The notes below the pieces were generated by a model, which made no database searches, was not told where the DNA came from, and was given only the letters and a program-made list of their open reading frames with translations. The translations under genes were made by a program, and so were the position numbers. DNA of 18,499 bases, from NCBI GenBank assembly GCA_024811115.1, contig JAKOGH010000427.1, positions 1 to 18,499 on the forward strand, read 5' to 3'. Every line of letters begins with the position of its first letter. Position 1 is the stretch's first letter. Positions 8,350 to 17,198 of the stretch are shown piece after piece. This DNA is from Terana coerulea. Taxonomy: Eukaryota; Basidiomycota; Agaricomycetes; Polyporales; Phanerochaetaceae.

Positions 8350-9137
8350 ATGAGATAGATGAGACTACCAATCATTTACCTGGTAGAATGTCCGCTGGCT
8401 GAGCTTGGCAATGAAGCTGGGCTTGGCCCTTTTAAAGTGAATGCCTTCAGAAGCAGTGTCTGACGTGGCTTCAAGTTCTCCATTTAAACGTGAAAGAATT
8501 CCTTCTATATAAGCTTGTTGATTGATTGTTAGGAGTTTCTTCAATTGATCACAAGTGATCATCCTCAGAAATGAGGTAGCGGGTTCCATATCTCGCATTT
8601 GAAATTTGTCAGTAAGTAGGGTTTTCATTATCTTGATGTTTTTTAAACTCAGACTCATATGCAGAAAATTGTTGGCATAGACAATGAGGATTACTTCTGA
8701 TTGGTTGTGTGTGTAAATATAAACACCTGCATCAGAGTGCGACTTGAAGCTTTATTTGAGAAGTGCACATATAACTTCTCATTCCAAGTGCGCAAGGCTT
8801 GCTTCAGCCAGTAAATCACTTTCTTTAAACAGCACACCTGGTTCTCCTGCTCCTTCTTCCAAAAACCTTCTAGTTGTTTTATATAGATCTTTTATTGAGC
8901 ACACCATAAAGGAACACCATTTTAATATCCATTGCCTCAAGTTCCCAATTGTTGATTGTGCAGTGTGCTAGCAAGAATTGTATTGCTTCATATTGAGCAA
9001 CAGGAGAGAAGGTTTCCTGAAAATCAATTCCCTCTATCTGGGTAAACCCTTTTGTAACTAAGCATGCTTTGTAGCAGCTATTAGGTTTCCATCCAAAGAC
9101 CCACTTGCATTTCACAACTCTTTGATTCATAGTTCTA
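8350..9137 (-). pseudogene. Copia reverse transcriptase, broken, catalytic YVDD changed to YANN
   Basis: Copies the retroelement RNA into DNA. The N-terminal block (9130-8880) reads VVKCKWVFGWKP, ACLVTKGFTQIEGIDFQET, FSPVAQYEAIQFLLA and LEAMDIKMVFLYG, matching copia RT including the first catalytic Asp (MDIK). Later blocks are HSDAGVYIYTH and SEVILIVYANNFL (8668-8679 covers YANN) and, in 8365-8658, LLTDKFQMRDMEPATSFL and QQAYIEGILSRLN. Active copia elements have YVDD, so both active-site Asp codons have become Asn, each by one G-to-A change on the coding strand. A stop follows the first block and the middle is frameshifted. Confidence 0.88.
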
Positions 9138-9846
9138 GTAACTAGGACCTATGTTTCATTCTCCATCTGAGATTTGATCTCTTCCTCTATTGTGAGCTCT
9201 CACTGCTTTGCATCGAGCTGGTTCATAGTCTCGCAATAGATCAGTGCATTGAAGGATGCTGTGTAACTGAAATTGATATCAAATCATATCGTCAAATCAA
9301 TAATATCTTGATCAGAATAGACCTGAGATTCATCAGGCTCTTCATTCGAATCTTCTTCTGAGAAGTTTCCTTTGGAGCATCTCGCCATTCATACCACTTG
9401 GCCCACTCACATTCTACTTTGTTCTGAGTGTAGTTTTTATATGCACGGCCAGCGCTTCGCTTTTTGTAAGCTTCCGTCAGAGGTATGTCACTGTAAGTGT
9501 TGTTTGGTTGATGCTGCTGTCCAGCATTCTGCCTCTGAGGTTTCAGAGCTCTTGGAATAGGTTGTGGTGTTAATAGGGTCATGGTAAGAATTACGTCTTT
9601 ATCTTGGATTCATTGGGCTAAGACTATGTGGTCTTGGCTGTGGAGTGGAGGGCCCATAACGAAGCCAGGCTCATTAGAGTTCGGATGTTGGAATGCCGGT
9701 AGTGCTGATGTTGGGTCTTAGTAGAGATCCTCATTATAACTATTGCAATGTGTGTCAAGCATTGATGGATTCTGTAGCAGATCTAAGGGATTGTATGGAG
9801 GAATTGGCCGATCAGGGATCAGGTCTTCACTATCTTCAGAGAAGTA
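9138..9846 (-). pseudogene. Copia integrase-RT linker region, degraded
   Basis: The poorly conserved spacer between integrase C-terminus and RT. An open piece at 9292-9582 includes RALKPQRQNAGQQHQPNN and ECEWAKWYEWRDAPKE. The composition is hydrophilic, as usual for this linker. The remainder has stops in all minus-strand frames. Confidence 0.55.
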
Positions 9847-11593
9847 TCACTCTAGATCTAAATCTGGGCTTGGCTCGGATTGAGCAGGTTGATCAGCTAG
9901 TGCAGACTTTAGTGCACAATCATTGGTGTCTTGTCTAGGAAAGGAAGTCCCATTGAAGGTGATATCACATACAACAATAATAGAGTAGGTAGATGGATCC
10001 CAGAATCGGTAACTCTTTATTCCAATTTCATATCTGACAAAAATTATAACTTTGGCTTTCACCTGAAGCTTATTGACTCTTGCATCCTTGCAGATGTAGA
10101 CATAGGCTTCGCAGCCAAAACTCTAAAGTACAATAGGTTTGGAATTATACTGTCCCAAACTGTGATAGGCGCCTTTACCTGGTGCCTTCTGAGCAGTTGC
10201 CAGTGATAGATATGCACAGTGATCTTGACAGCTAGTTTCCAAAAGCCTAATGATAGCCCTGCATGATGAAGCATGGCTTCAGCCTTGTTGGTAATAGTCT
10301 GCTACCAGCGCTCTGCTCTTTCGTTCTACTGTGATGTTCTTGCAACTGAGAGTTTGCGCTTGATTTCTTGTTCTGCCAAGTAGTCATTGAATTTCTGACT
10401 TAAAACTCCCCCTCAATTGGAACAGATTGCTTTAACCTTTCAATTGAGTTGATTTTCTGCCTAAACAATATAGTTCTTTGAAAGCAGCAGGGTTTGGGAC
10501 TTTTGCTTAAAAACCAGCAAAGTCCGAAGCCAGAGTAGTTATCTAATATAGTCAGCGTGTAGCAGTAACCATCAATGGAATTGGTGGGATATTCAACTAG
10601 ATCTATGTAAATGAGATTTAACAGATTTTTACTCTATGACTCTGAAGTGAAAAAGGCGTGCACTTGGACTTGCTAAACTCACACTTGCCATACAGTGTTT
10701 CCTTTGCTGGTCCCTTAATGTGATTGGGTACTTCTTTAACTTTCTCAGGAAGTTTCTCTACAGAAGACTTTCTGGCATATTCAAAACGAGTGATGCCAGA
10801 GATCATAATTGGCAGTGTCACAAACCCCCGGCACCAGCCCACAGCGCTTAAAGTGTAACATCAAGTCATGTAATATGTCACCAAGTTGTCACACAGTGTT
10901 ACAAGATGCTAGATCAGTTTGCCATATGCTTGTCGCATGGACGTTAGGGATATACCTTATACGGACGTGGGATCCAGGACTCAGGTCTGGAACTGTTCTG
11001 AACTATGACCTCAGTATGATGTCAGTATGACATCATGGACTGGTAGTGTACAGTAGCTTGATTAGGACATCTAGATAGTGTTGATGTTAGCATGATAGCT
11101 AGGTCAGGATCTTATAAGGGAGTTAAAGCAGTGATATGCTCTGAGCCTTAGTCAGACATCACCTGACTGTATCAGTCAGCATATGGTATTAGAGGTCTTA
11201 GATAGTGTCTGGAGTCCCTCTACACATGTCCATAAGGAGGCTGGTCTGTGGGCTAAAACTCCAGACTCAACAACATTGTTGATTCATATCCACTCTACTA
11301 GTTCTACTCAAGTCCCTCTGCTTTCCCCACCTCTTTCAAATCATTCCAGCAGGTGAGTATTATAGTTTTGTGATAGGTAGAAGTTGATATTGACGTTGCA
11401 GGAATGATAGGCAGCGTAGCTCCTGGAGCTGTATCAGCCTTAACAAATTTCTTATGCATCAACACAGTGGCTTGTAACTAGTATAGGTGATCAAATGCAT
11501 TATATTAGGCCTCAAAAAGAATTGGGCCACTTAAACTGTTTTGACAAAGGGAAAGTGTCTCACTATGCATACAAATGTGATGTCCCTTCTCTA
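9847..11593 (-). pseudogene. Copia GAG-pre-integrase and integrase, broken, split by a solo LTR
   Basis: Integrase inserts the cDNA into the genome. On the minus strand: pre-integrase region with VLIEKGHHICMHS (about 11590-11550) and ADTAPGATLP (about 11440-11415), interrupted by the LTR at 10816-11409, then KSSVEKLPEKVKEV, HIKGPAKETLYGKCEFSKSK (zinc-binding Cys lost to Tyr), IDGYCYTLTILDNYSGFG (near 10585-10530), the second catalytic site as SN-stop-GG (10407-10421, normally SDRGG), NERAERW with the Glu kept (near 10320), NKAEAMLHHAGLSLGFWKL, and IGIKSYRFWDPSTYSIIV with CDITFNG near 10025-9950. Several stops are present; catalytic Asp is Asn at one site. Confidence 0.85.
10816..11409 (+). 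mobile_element. 594-bp solo LTR (TGTCACAAACC type) inside copia integrase
   Basis: Flanked by GGCAG on both sides (10811-10815 and 11410-11414). It begins TGTCACAAACCCCCGGC and ends GAATGATA, where CA would be expected. CTTATAAGGG near 11112 is a likely TATA region. Removing it restores the copia frame GATLPIMISG. The composition and start resemble Ty3/gypsy LTRs of mushrooms, but no internal region remains. Confidence 0.83.
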
Positions 11594-12124
11594 TCAGTAC
11601 ACGTAGTGCGGAGATGACAAGTTTTGCCATTGACCTATATTTGCAACACCACGGTGCCATGGCTCATAATGCTTAGAGTCTGTTTCTTGCCTGTTTTTTG
11701 CTATATCCAATGTCACAAAGTTATAATAGTAGACAAAGTCATTTTTGTCGTAGGTCACATGAGCTGTGAAATCTGAGTCTATCGTCCACTTTGTTTGCTT
11801 ATTACGTATGGAGTACAAAGAAACGGTGATTGATTCCGAAGATAACAGTGATACAGCAGGTACTTCTACAATCTTTATGCTAGATATAGTTGTGGCATTG
11901 TTATTGTTCCTCCTCCTCCTCCTTTCTTGGTCTTGATTGCCACTCCTATTATTGCTGTTATTAGAGTTGCTGGAGTTTGAGTTGCCATTGCCATTGTTAC
12001 TGAAGTTGTTATTGCTACTGTTGCTAGAGTTACTCTTATTTAAGCCAGACTGCTGGTTCAGGATGCATGCCATTGTCTCAGTATTGCTCGGTGGTGTGAT
12101 TTGTCTCCTTCTTGCACTTAGCAC
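11594..12124 (-). pseudogene. Copia nucleocapsid tail and protease
   Basis: An uninterrupted 176-codon stretch. The N-terminal part is an Asn/Ser/Gly-rich linker, followed by Arg-rich QERRRRRNNN. The protease core is TKWTIDSDFTAHVTYDKNDF (about 11794-11735), matching the copia W-x-x-DSGAT-H-x motif. The active Asp is kept but DSGAT has become DSDFT. The protease would release gag, integrase and RT from the polyprotein. It stops at the TAG-like break near 11594. The start Met at 12124 is in the zinc-knuckle region in a shifted frame, so it is not a natural start. Confidence 0.8.
11900..12045. repeat. Imperfect trinucleotide (AAT/AAC/AGC)-type repeat tract
   Basis: Plus strand shows degenerate GTT/ATT/GCT triplets. 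On the minus strand it encodes SNSSNNNFSNNGNGNSNSSN within the copia nucleocapsid-protease linker. The Leu-rich plus-strand frame across it is a shadow. Confidence 0.75.
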
Positions 12125-12827
12125 AGTATTTTAAGTGCGTAGGTGCATTAGAGACATGGGTGATCTGCGTCTGGTTGGCAATATGGCATGACTCTTGCTC
12201 GATGATCTTAGCCTTAATGTCACTCAGCTTGAGCGTACTCAGGTCTTAGACCGTTGCAAAGATAGTGCCGGCAATGGCTTGGTACGACGATGGTATGCAG
12301 TTAATGATTAGGAGGATGAGAAGTTAGTCAAAAATGGCAATACCAGTGTTGATGACCTGTGCAGCAGCCTTGATCATTGTGTTAATCTAAGGTCTGATTG
12401 CAGACTTCTCAAATAGCTGCGCATTAAACAGCTTCTGGATGGCAACAAAGGTGCCGTTGGCTCTAGAGCTTCTAGTACTTGGCCTTGAAAGAGTTCCAAG
12501 CAGCTACAGCTTCGTGATTTGTCTACTATGTGGTGCTTAATGTTAACTGTCACATACATCTGAATGATGCCTAGCACCTTGTCATTTTCTCGTCTCACAA
12601 GGCTTGAGCGGTTAGCTCAGCTTCTGTGAGGTTGCTGTGATGGCGGAAGTTTAATGAGTTATGCTGGGCCGAGGCGCTGCAGCTGTCAAGCTATAGCCTT
12701 CAATCAAAAACTAAACTGTACTATACTGGAGGAACACTTTAACAGTGTTTGCCCACTCATGGTAGTTGGTGCCATTAAACGTTGGCAAGGCCTTGTCAAC
12801 CTTGACTTTATTAGAAGAAGATGACAT
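12065..12827 (-). pseudogene. Copia gag, broken
   Basis: Capsid protein of the copia element. The likely start ATG (12825-12827) opens MSSSSNKVKVDKALPTFNGT then NYHEWANTVKVFLQYS, the usual copia gag opening, and stops soon after. Downstream fragments in changing frames: DKVLGIIQMYVTVNIKHHIV (about 12582-12520), GTFVAIQKLFNAQLFEKSA (about 12455-12395), AAAQVINTGIAIFD, ILLIINCIPSSYQAIAGTIF and LSTLKLSDIKAKIIEQES. The zinc knuckle CAKCKKETNHTTEQY (12080-12126) keeps C-C-H but has Tyr in place of the last Cys. In-frame stops replace Gln after KSAIRP and IAIFD. Confidence 0.85.
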
Positions 12828-13424
12828 AATTGGTGTTGGTGGATAGGATGAGTAAATGTTTATCTAAGACATACCTATTGGGCATGGCTTTCCATGTAAT
12901 TTCTAAGGATAATAGATTGAGATTTAGTAACCTGAATACTAATAGTTCGGATCTGCAATAGATTTTATCATCAACTTTAATTGCATACAGTTCTGGGTTG
13001 TCATGTTTGCAAGAACAAAAGAAGTGTAATCTATTCCCTCATCGTCTCTGATTCTAAGTGTGAAGTCACATGAGGATAGTGTGTAAAGATATTCATTGTA
13101 ATCAAATTCTTCAGAAGTGAAGAGTCTCGATCACATGCTTGACTGGTGTGAGAAAACTTTCAGCTGGAGCGTCTGAGTTTTTAAACCTGTTGCACTTAGG
13201 TTGTGCGTCTAAGATGTTTAACCATTCCTAGAATTGGGCAACAGTTTCAGGAAGTTCCTCTAATGTAGTAGGGCGCTATGAAGTGAACTCCTTTTGATCG
13301 GCAAGCCGTAATTGCTGATCGAGTGGATAGATGTTGGAGAATTGATGATTCCGAATTCCAAACAAAACAATAAACACTTCAGATATTCATGAGATATACA
13401 AATAACATGTAGTACTATTCAATT
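12828..13424 (-). other. Copia leader / possible pre-gag frame
   Basis: Upstream of the gag ATG. Most of it has stops, but 13115-12900 reads as protein with one shift: SEEFDYNEYLYTLSSCDFTL, then IRDDEGIDYTSFVLANM, then ELYAIKVDDKIYCRSELLVF. This is not part of the copia gag I know, so it may be an N-terminal extension of this family or captured sequence. The outer part (13334-13424) is AT-rich and includes TGTTGGAGAATTGATG on the plus strand. That is LTR-end-like, but no matching second end was found. Confidence 0.45.
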
Positions 13425-14057
13425 CTTGTAATCTTACAGCAAATGGACCTCCTTGCGCACGATGGAGAACTCAAAAGTTCACCACACTGACATTCCACTC
13501 AATAACAGCACAGCAAGGGAAGGAGGTGTAAAAGGATAAACAAAGTCTCAGTGGCACTATATCTCTGGACTGCTGTAGTGCCTGTAGCCCATAGAGGTTC
13601 GATCGAACCAGTGTAGTTGGGAGATCTCGAGCTAATGTCGCAGAGACGAGCTCGACACATAACCAGAGCAGACGGATAGGAGCAGATGGAGAATAGATAA
13701 TAGAATATATACGAGGGAGGGCGGTAAGGGCCAACTCCAAGTAGACCTTCAGAACGAGTAGGCTGGTGCCGATACTTATTTCCAATAACCAAGTTAGCAT
13801 TGCTATGATGTACGATACATTGAATATATATCTTATCCCTAATGACCAAGAGGTCAAGATGAGGGACAAAGCCAGAGAGTTTGAGTGCTAAGTGTCCGAG
13901 AGCATGAGAAGAATTGAGCCGTGTTTGGGTGCTAAGCGCCGGGATCATCGGAATAAAGTCCAAGGCTCTGGGGCTGCTACTAAGTTGTGTATCTGTGCTA
14001 AATAAATGCAAGGAAAATGAAAAAAATAATACTATGTCTGCATGTCTGTCTGCGAAA
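13425..14057 (-). mobile_element. Gypsy-type LTR copy B plus stub of leader, inserted in the copia leader
   Basis: LTR at 13488-14057 (570 bp) aligned with copies A and C. On the minus strand it starts TTTCGCAGACAGACATG, with an altered first dinucleotide. Past the LTR end (near 13488) homology to copy C continues into the internal leader (TTTGAGTTCTCCATC, AAGGAGGTCCATTTGC) and fades by about 13425. It is therefore a remnant of a larger element, not a simple solo LTR. No gypsy gag follows; copia leader does. Minus-strand open frames here are LTR sequence. Confidence 0.7.
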
Positions 14058-14717
14058 TGCATCAGCCGGTGAATGAGCTGTTGAAGATCATAAATAAGTC
14101 ATAAATTGACTGATTTGTCCTATGTGAAGTTCTTGAAGATGTCTAGGCACTTGAGCATAGCGCTGAACTTCAGTTTAAAGATCTAGATGAAGTCAGATGT
14201 AGTTAGCTTCGAAGTTAAGAAGCACCAGCTTAGATGCAATGGGAGTGAAAGTCGGAGTGAGGATAGCTGAAAGCCTCTCGGTGAGTAGGCTTAGCAAGAC
14301 CGGCTAGAATGCAAGCGTGCTTGGCTTTCGCTCTGGTGCTTAATACGATCATGAACTTGGTTGTTTTAATCGGTGATAGCAGCATCTGAAGTGAGCTTGG
14401 TACAAGTGAATGAAAGAGTTGGCTGGGAGGCTTTGGGCCTTCAAAATTGATGTAGTTTGCATAGTGTTCCTTAGCATGGAAACGGTTAATCTATTCTTGT
14501 GACAGAAAGGCTGAAGTAGAGTTAAGCAAGTTTGCAGGCATTACATATTACACAGAAATATACTCAAAGACTATTCTTTGCCACACAGTATCAATGAGAC
14601 TTACTTGTTAATCTGAGGGTATAAACTTTTGGAAAAATAGGGTTCAAGGGACCAAAGTGTGAAGATACAGCAAAGGTAACCAGAAGAGTTTGTCAGAGGT
14701 AACAATGTAGAAGTTTA
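14058..14717 (-). other. Copia 5' leader, degraded
   Basis: Between the PBS and the gypsy LTR insertion. Short protein-like pieces occur on the minus strand (INRFHAKEHYANYINFEG near 14490-14430 and AKAKHACILAGLAKP near 14330-14285), but no continuous frame. No other feature was found. Confidence 0.45.
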
Positions 14718-14736
14718 GAGCATGAGGCTCATAACC
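14718..14736 (-). promoter_or_regulatory. Copia primer-binding site, half-tRNA-Met type
   Basis: Minus strand immediately after the 5' LTR reads GGTTATGAGCCTCATGCTC. Its complement, GAGCATGAGGCTCATAACC, has the layout of a Met tRNA from the D-stem 3' strand (GAGC) through A26, the anticodon 5' stem (TGAGG) and the loop CTCATAA with anticodon CAT. Drosophila copia is known to prime from a tRNA-iMet fragment cut in the anticodon arm; this site implies the same kind of priming. Confidence 0.75.
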
Positions 14737-15027
14737 TGAGAGAAAGGATACAATTGAACTTAGTGATATTCAGCATATTCAGGCTAGTATATATATAAGT
14801 GTCTAGGACCTCTGGAACTGCTGAGACTTTTGATACTTTACTCAGGTCTGGCTAATTAAAGGTGATTTATATATGTGGCATATAGTAAGAGATCAAATGA
14901 CTCTATTCAAGTTTATGAAATATCTGAGATATGTGCTTTGGATCTCCTATGACTATAACAGGCAATAGTCCTTATGGCACTGATAGGTACTTATATATGG
15001 CAGCGGCTGGGTGCTTATATTCTGACA
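14737..15027 (-). repeat. 5' LTR of the copia element (291 bp)
   Basis: On the minus strand it runs TGTCAGAATATAAG to CTTTCTCTCA. Paired with 6496-7064 and related to 15809-16083. It carries a TATATATATAAG tract near 14790. Confidence 0.85.
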
Positions 15028-15110
15028 ATAGAAGCTGCATAGGTTCTAGCTCTAGCTAGACCAAGCCACTGAGGATGCTCATGGCTAAAAAGATTTGCTG
15101 CTGGTTTTTA
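15028..15110 (+). pseudogene. Decayed coiled-coil-like coding sequence, right part
   Basis: Joining 6490 to 15028 (one target copy) continues the frame of 6042-6490 as KLHRF, L, LDQATEDAHG and KDLLL, separated only by TAG or TAA codons that would be Gln if C had become T (15047, 15053, 15086). The protein-like character fades after about 15110. Confidence 0.45.
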
Positions 15111-15808
15111 TAAGACCTTCTATATACATGCACTGAGATGCAACATGCTGACCTAATGCATGTCAACTTCTCTAAATGTCTAAACAGCAGAGAGTGTGAT
15201 ATTTAATAAAATAGATATATTGTCTAAGGGAAATATACAGGGCATTACTACTATAAACTGAAGTGTCACTAGTAGTTGCTACTTTTAAAGTAACTAGGCC
15301 CACCACTGTGATAAATTGGATTCATTCTAATTTGCAGCATTTTTTTCAATGCAAACTAAGGCTTTGATTGGCTGCACATTGCAAAAGTGCTTTTTACTAA
15401 ATGGCCCTACTAAATGGCAAAAAGTGACTTTTGAGCTGTTGTTTAGAGTATTTGGTGCTCACTTTAGTTAAACTAACTGATGCATAATTGACGTGGCACA
15501 AATCTGTTAGCAGCCAGCAATGGCAAAGCATGTAGTAGTACTGAGTAGCACATACTAAAGTGTGCTGTTAGCTAAAGAAACACGTGCTTCTCTTTTCATT
15601 ATTGCCTTTGTAGCACTCTCACTAACTATATAAGCCATTATAGCAATAATTAGCAATACTAGATACAATTGTAATATTTAACTTGGCCTTCATTTTTTAT
15701 TATATCTTATAAATCTCTGCTAGCTTAATCTCTAATAGGTAACGGAGCCCAGCCAATCACAAGCTTTGGATGTACTGTACTTTTCAACTATTTTAGTAGC
15801 TTTTGTGA
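15111..15808. other. AT-rich stretch without a recognised gene; possible inverted-repeat element
   Basis: No coding frame is supported. CTAAGGCTTTGATTGGCTG at about 15353-15371 and CAGCCAATCACAAGCTTTGG at about 15752-15771 are imperfect inverted repeats about 420 bp apart, which could be the ends of a MITE. No convincing target duplication was found. Confidence 0.35.
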
Positions 15809-16083
15809 TGTCGAAATATAAGTGCCTAGCTGCTGCTATGCACGGTGCTCTAAACAGGTGCCTATCACTGTCACAAGAGCTACTGCCGGTTATAGACATA
15901 GGAGATCCAGAATATATACCTTGGGTATTCCATAGACTAGAGTAGAGTCATTTGATCCCTCACTATATGCTACACATGCAGATCACTGTATATAAACTAA
16001 CCTAAGTAGAATACCAGAAGTTCTAATAGTATTAGAGGTCTTATCTTACATGCATATATATCAGCTATAGACAGTGAAATATG
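15809..16083 (+). mobile_element. Third copy of the copia LTR, inverted and interrupted
   Basis: It begins TGTCGAAATATAAGTGCC and follows the two element LTRs for about 275 bp (GGAGATCCAGAATATATACC, TAGAGTCATTTGATCCC). It stops at the hAT MITE at 16084, before the usual LTR end. It is a solo LTR or part of another copia insertion in plus orientation. Confidence 0.78.
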
Positions 16084-16595
16084 TAGTGTTGCTAAAGTTC
16101 AGTTTGGTTCAGTTTGAGCTTATTTTTGTCTGAACCAGAGCTAAATCCAAGTGTTTAGCAGTCAAACTAGAACTAAACTGAACTAAACCAGCATGAACTG
16201 GTTCAAACCATTGAACTATGTATATATTAGCTTTACTCTGTCAAATCAGTATAATTGCAATGGTAGATTATAATAGAGTTATATATTGACATCTAGAAGG
16301 GTTTGTATAGTGCAAAAGCCTTATATTATGATGTTTTGAAGCTCAGTGTCTGATAGAGGCTGCCAGTTGCCATTTTGGGCAGCTATTGATAGCATTATCT
16401 ATACACCAAAATATAAGCAGAGTGACATTTGGTGCTCAGTTTACAAGCATAATAATGAAGAAATTGCTTAGACATGCTACAGTAAGTAAGTTTATATACT
16501 TTTCTTTATGAATTCCAATACAAATATACTATATAATATATATATATATAGTTCATAGTTCAAATCAGTTTGAACTTAGTTTGAAGTGCGACAGC
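16084..16595. mobile_element. hAT-type MITE, truncated, same family as 7174-7804
   Basis: Starts TAGTGTTGCTAAAGTTCAG and matches the reverse complement of 7174-7804 along its length (for example AGAAGGGTTTGTATAGTGCA, GCCAGTTGCCATTTTG). It ends at GTGCGACAGC, about 120 bp short of the expected terminus, where the gypsy LTR starts. The remaining end should lie beyond the gypsy element, outside the window. Confidence 0.8.
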
Positions 16596-17190
16596 TGTTG
16601 TAGACAGACATACATAAGTAGCATTATTTTTCATTTTCTTGCATTTTTTAGCACAAATACATAGCCCTGGTAGCAGCCTCAAAGCCTTTAGACGTTATTC
16701 CGGTGTTCCGGCGCTTAGCGCCCAAATCTGGTTTAATTCTTCTCATGCTCTCAGACTTCTAGCACTTAGACTCTTCTTGCCTTGCTCTTCATCTCGACCT
16801 CTTGGTCATTTGGGGAACAAAGTGTGATTCTATATACTGTATACGTAGCAATACTAACTTAGTCATTGGAAACAAGTATTGGCATCTGCCTGCTCTATGA
16901 GGTCTACTGGGAGTTGGCCCTCGTTGCCCTCCCTTGTACATGTTCTATCATCTATTCCACATTTGTTCCAATCTGCTTGTTCTAGTTATACATCAAGCTC
17001 GTCTCTGCGATGTTAGGTCAAGATCTCCCAACTGCACTAGTTCGATCGAACTCCTGTGAAGCACAGGCACTACAATGGTCTAGAGATACAGTGCCACATA
17101 TTTAGTAGCAGAAGCTGCAGGTGTGCTACTAAAACTCTGCTCACCTCCTTTTGCCTCCTTCCCTCGCTGTTACTGCTTATTAGCAGGACA
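16596..17190 (+). repeat. 5' LTR (copy C) of a plus-strand Ty3/gypsy element
   Basis: Starts TGTTGTAGACAGACATAC within the hAT MITE and ends near TTAGCAGGACA at 17190, about 595 bp. Aligns with the reverse complement of copies A and B. It is followed by the leader TTGAACTTTGAGTTCTC and gag. The end position is approximate, placed where homology with copy B passes from LTR into leader. Confidence 0.75.
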
Positions 17191-17198
17191 CCAATGTA

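Larger units (their letters stand above)
6496..15027 (-). mobile_element. Decayed Ty1/copia retrotransposon with both LTRs and nested insertions
   Basis: On the minus strand the order is 5' LTR (14737-15027), PBS, leader, gag, zinc knuckle/protease, integrase, reverse transcriptase, RNase H, purine tract and 3' LTR (6496-7064). Integrase before RT marks Ty1/copia. The 5-bp flanks ATAGA (15028-15032) and ATAAA (6491-6495) differ at one base. Four later insertions account for about 2.2 kb: 13425-14057, 10816-11409, 7174-7804 and 6658-6931. The LTRs differ at roughly one base in nine by eye, mostly transitions, and every protein domain has stops or frameshifts. It is an old, dead element. Confidence 0.88.

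Noticed and set aside
11937..12134. Leu-rich plus-strand frame like a signal or membrane protein
   Set aside because: Antisense shadow of the Asn-rich codon repeats in the copia polyprotein.
13334..13440. Short LTR suggested by TGTTGGAGAATTGATG on the plus strand
   Set aside because: No matching second terminus, no flanking duplication and no second copy in the window.
5754..14057. Copy A (4632-5753) and copy B (13488-14057) as the two LTRs of the copia element
   Set aside because: The copia has its own LTR pair (6496-7064 and 14737-15027) with a PBS, purine tract and 5-bp duplications. Copy C of the A/B family precedes a gypsy gag instead.
15353..15771. Possible MITE with inverted GATTGGCTG ends
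   Set aside because: The ends match only over about 19 bp with differences, and no target duplication could be seen. Kept only as a note in the spacer entry.
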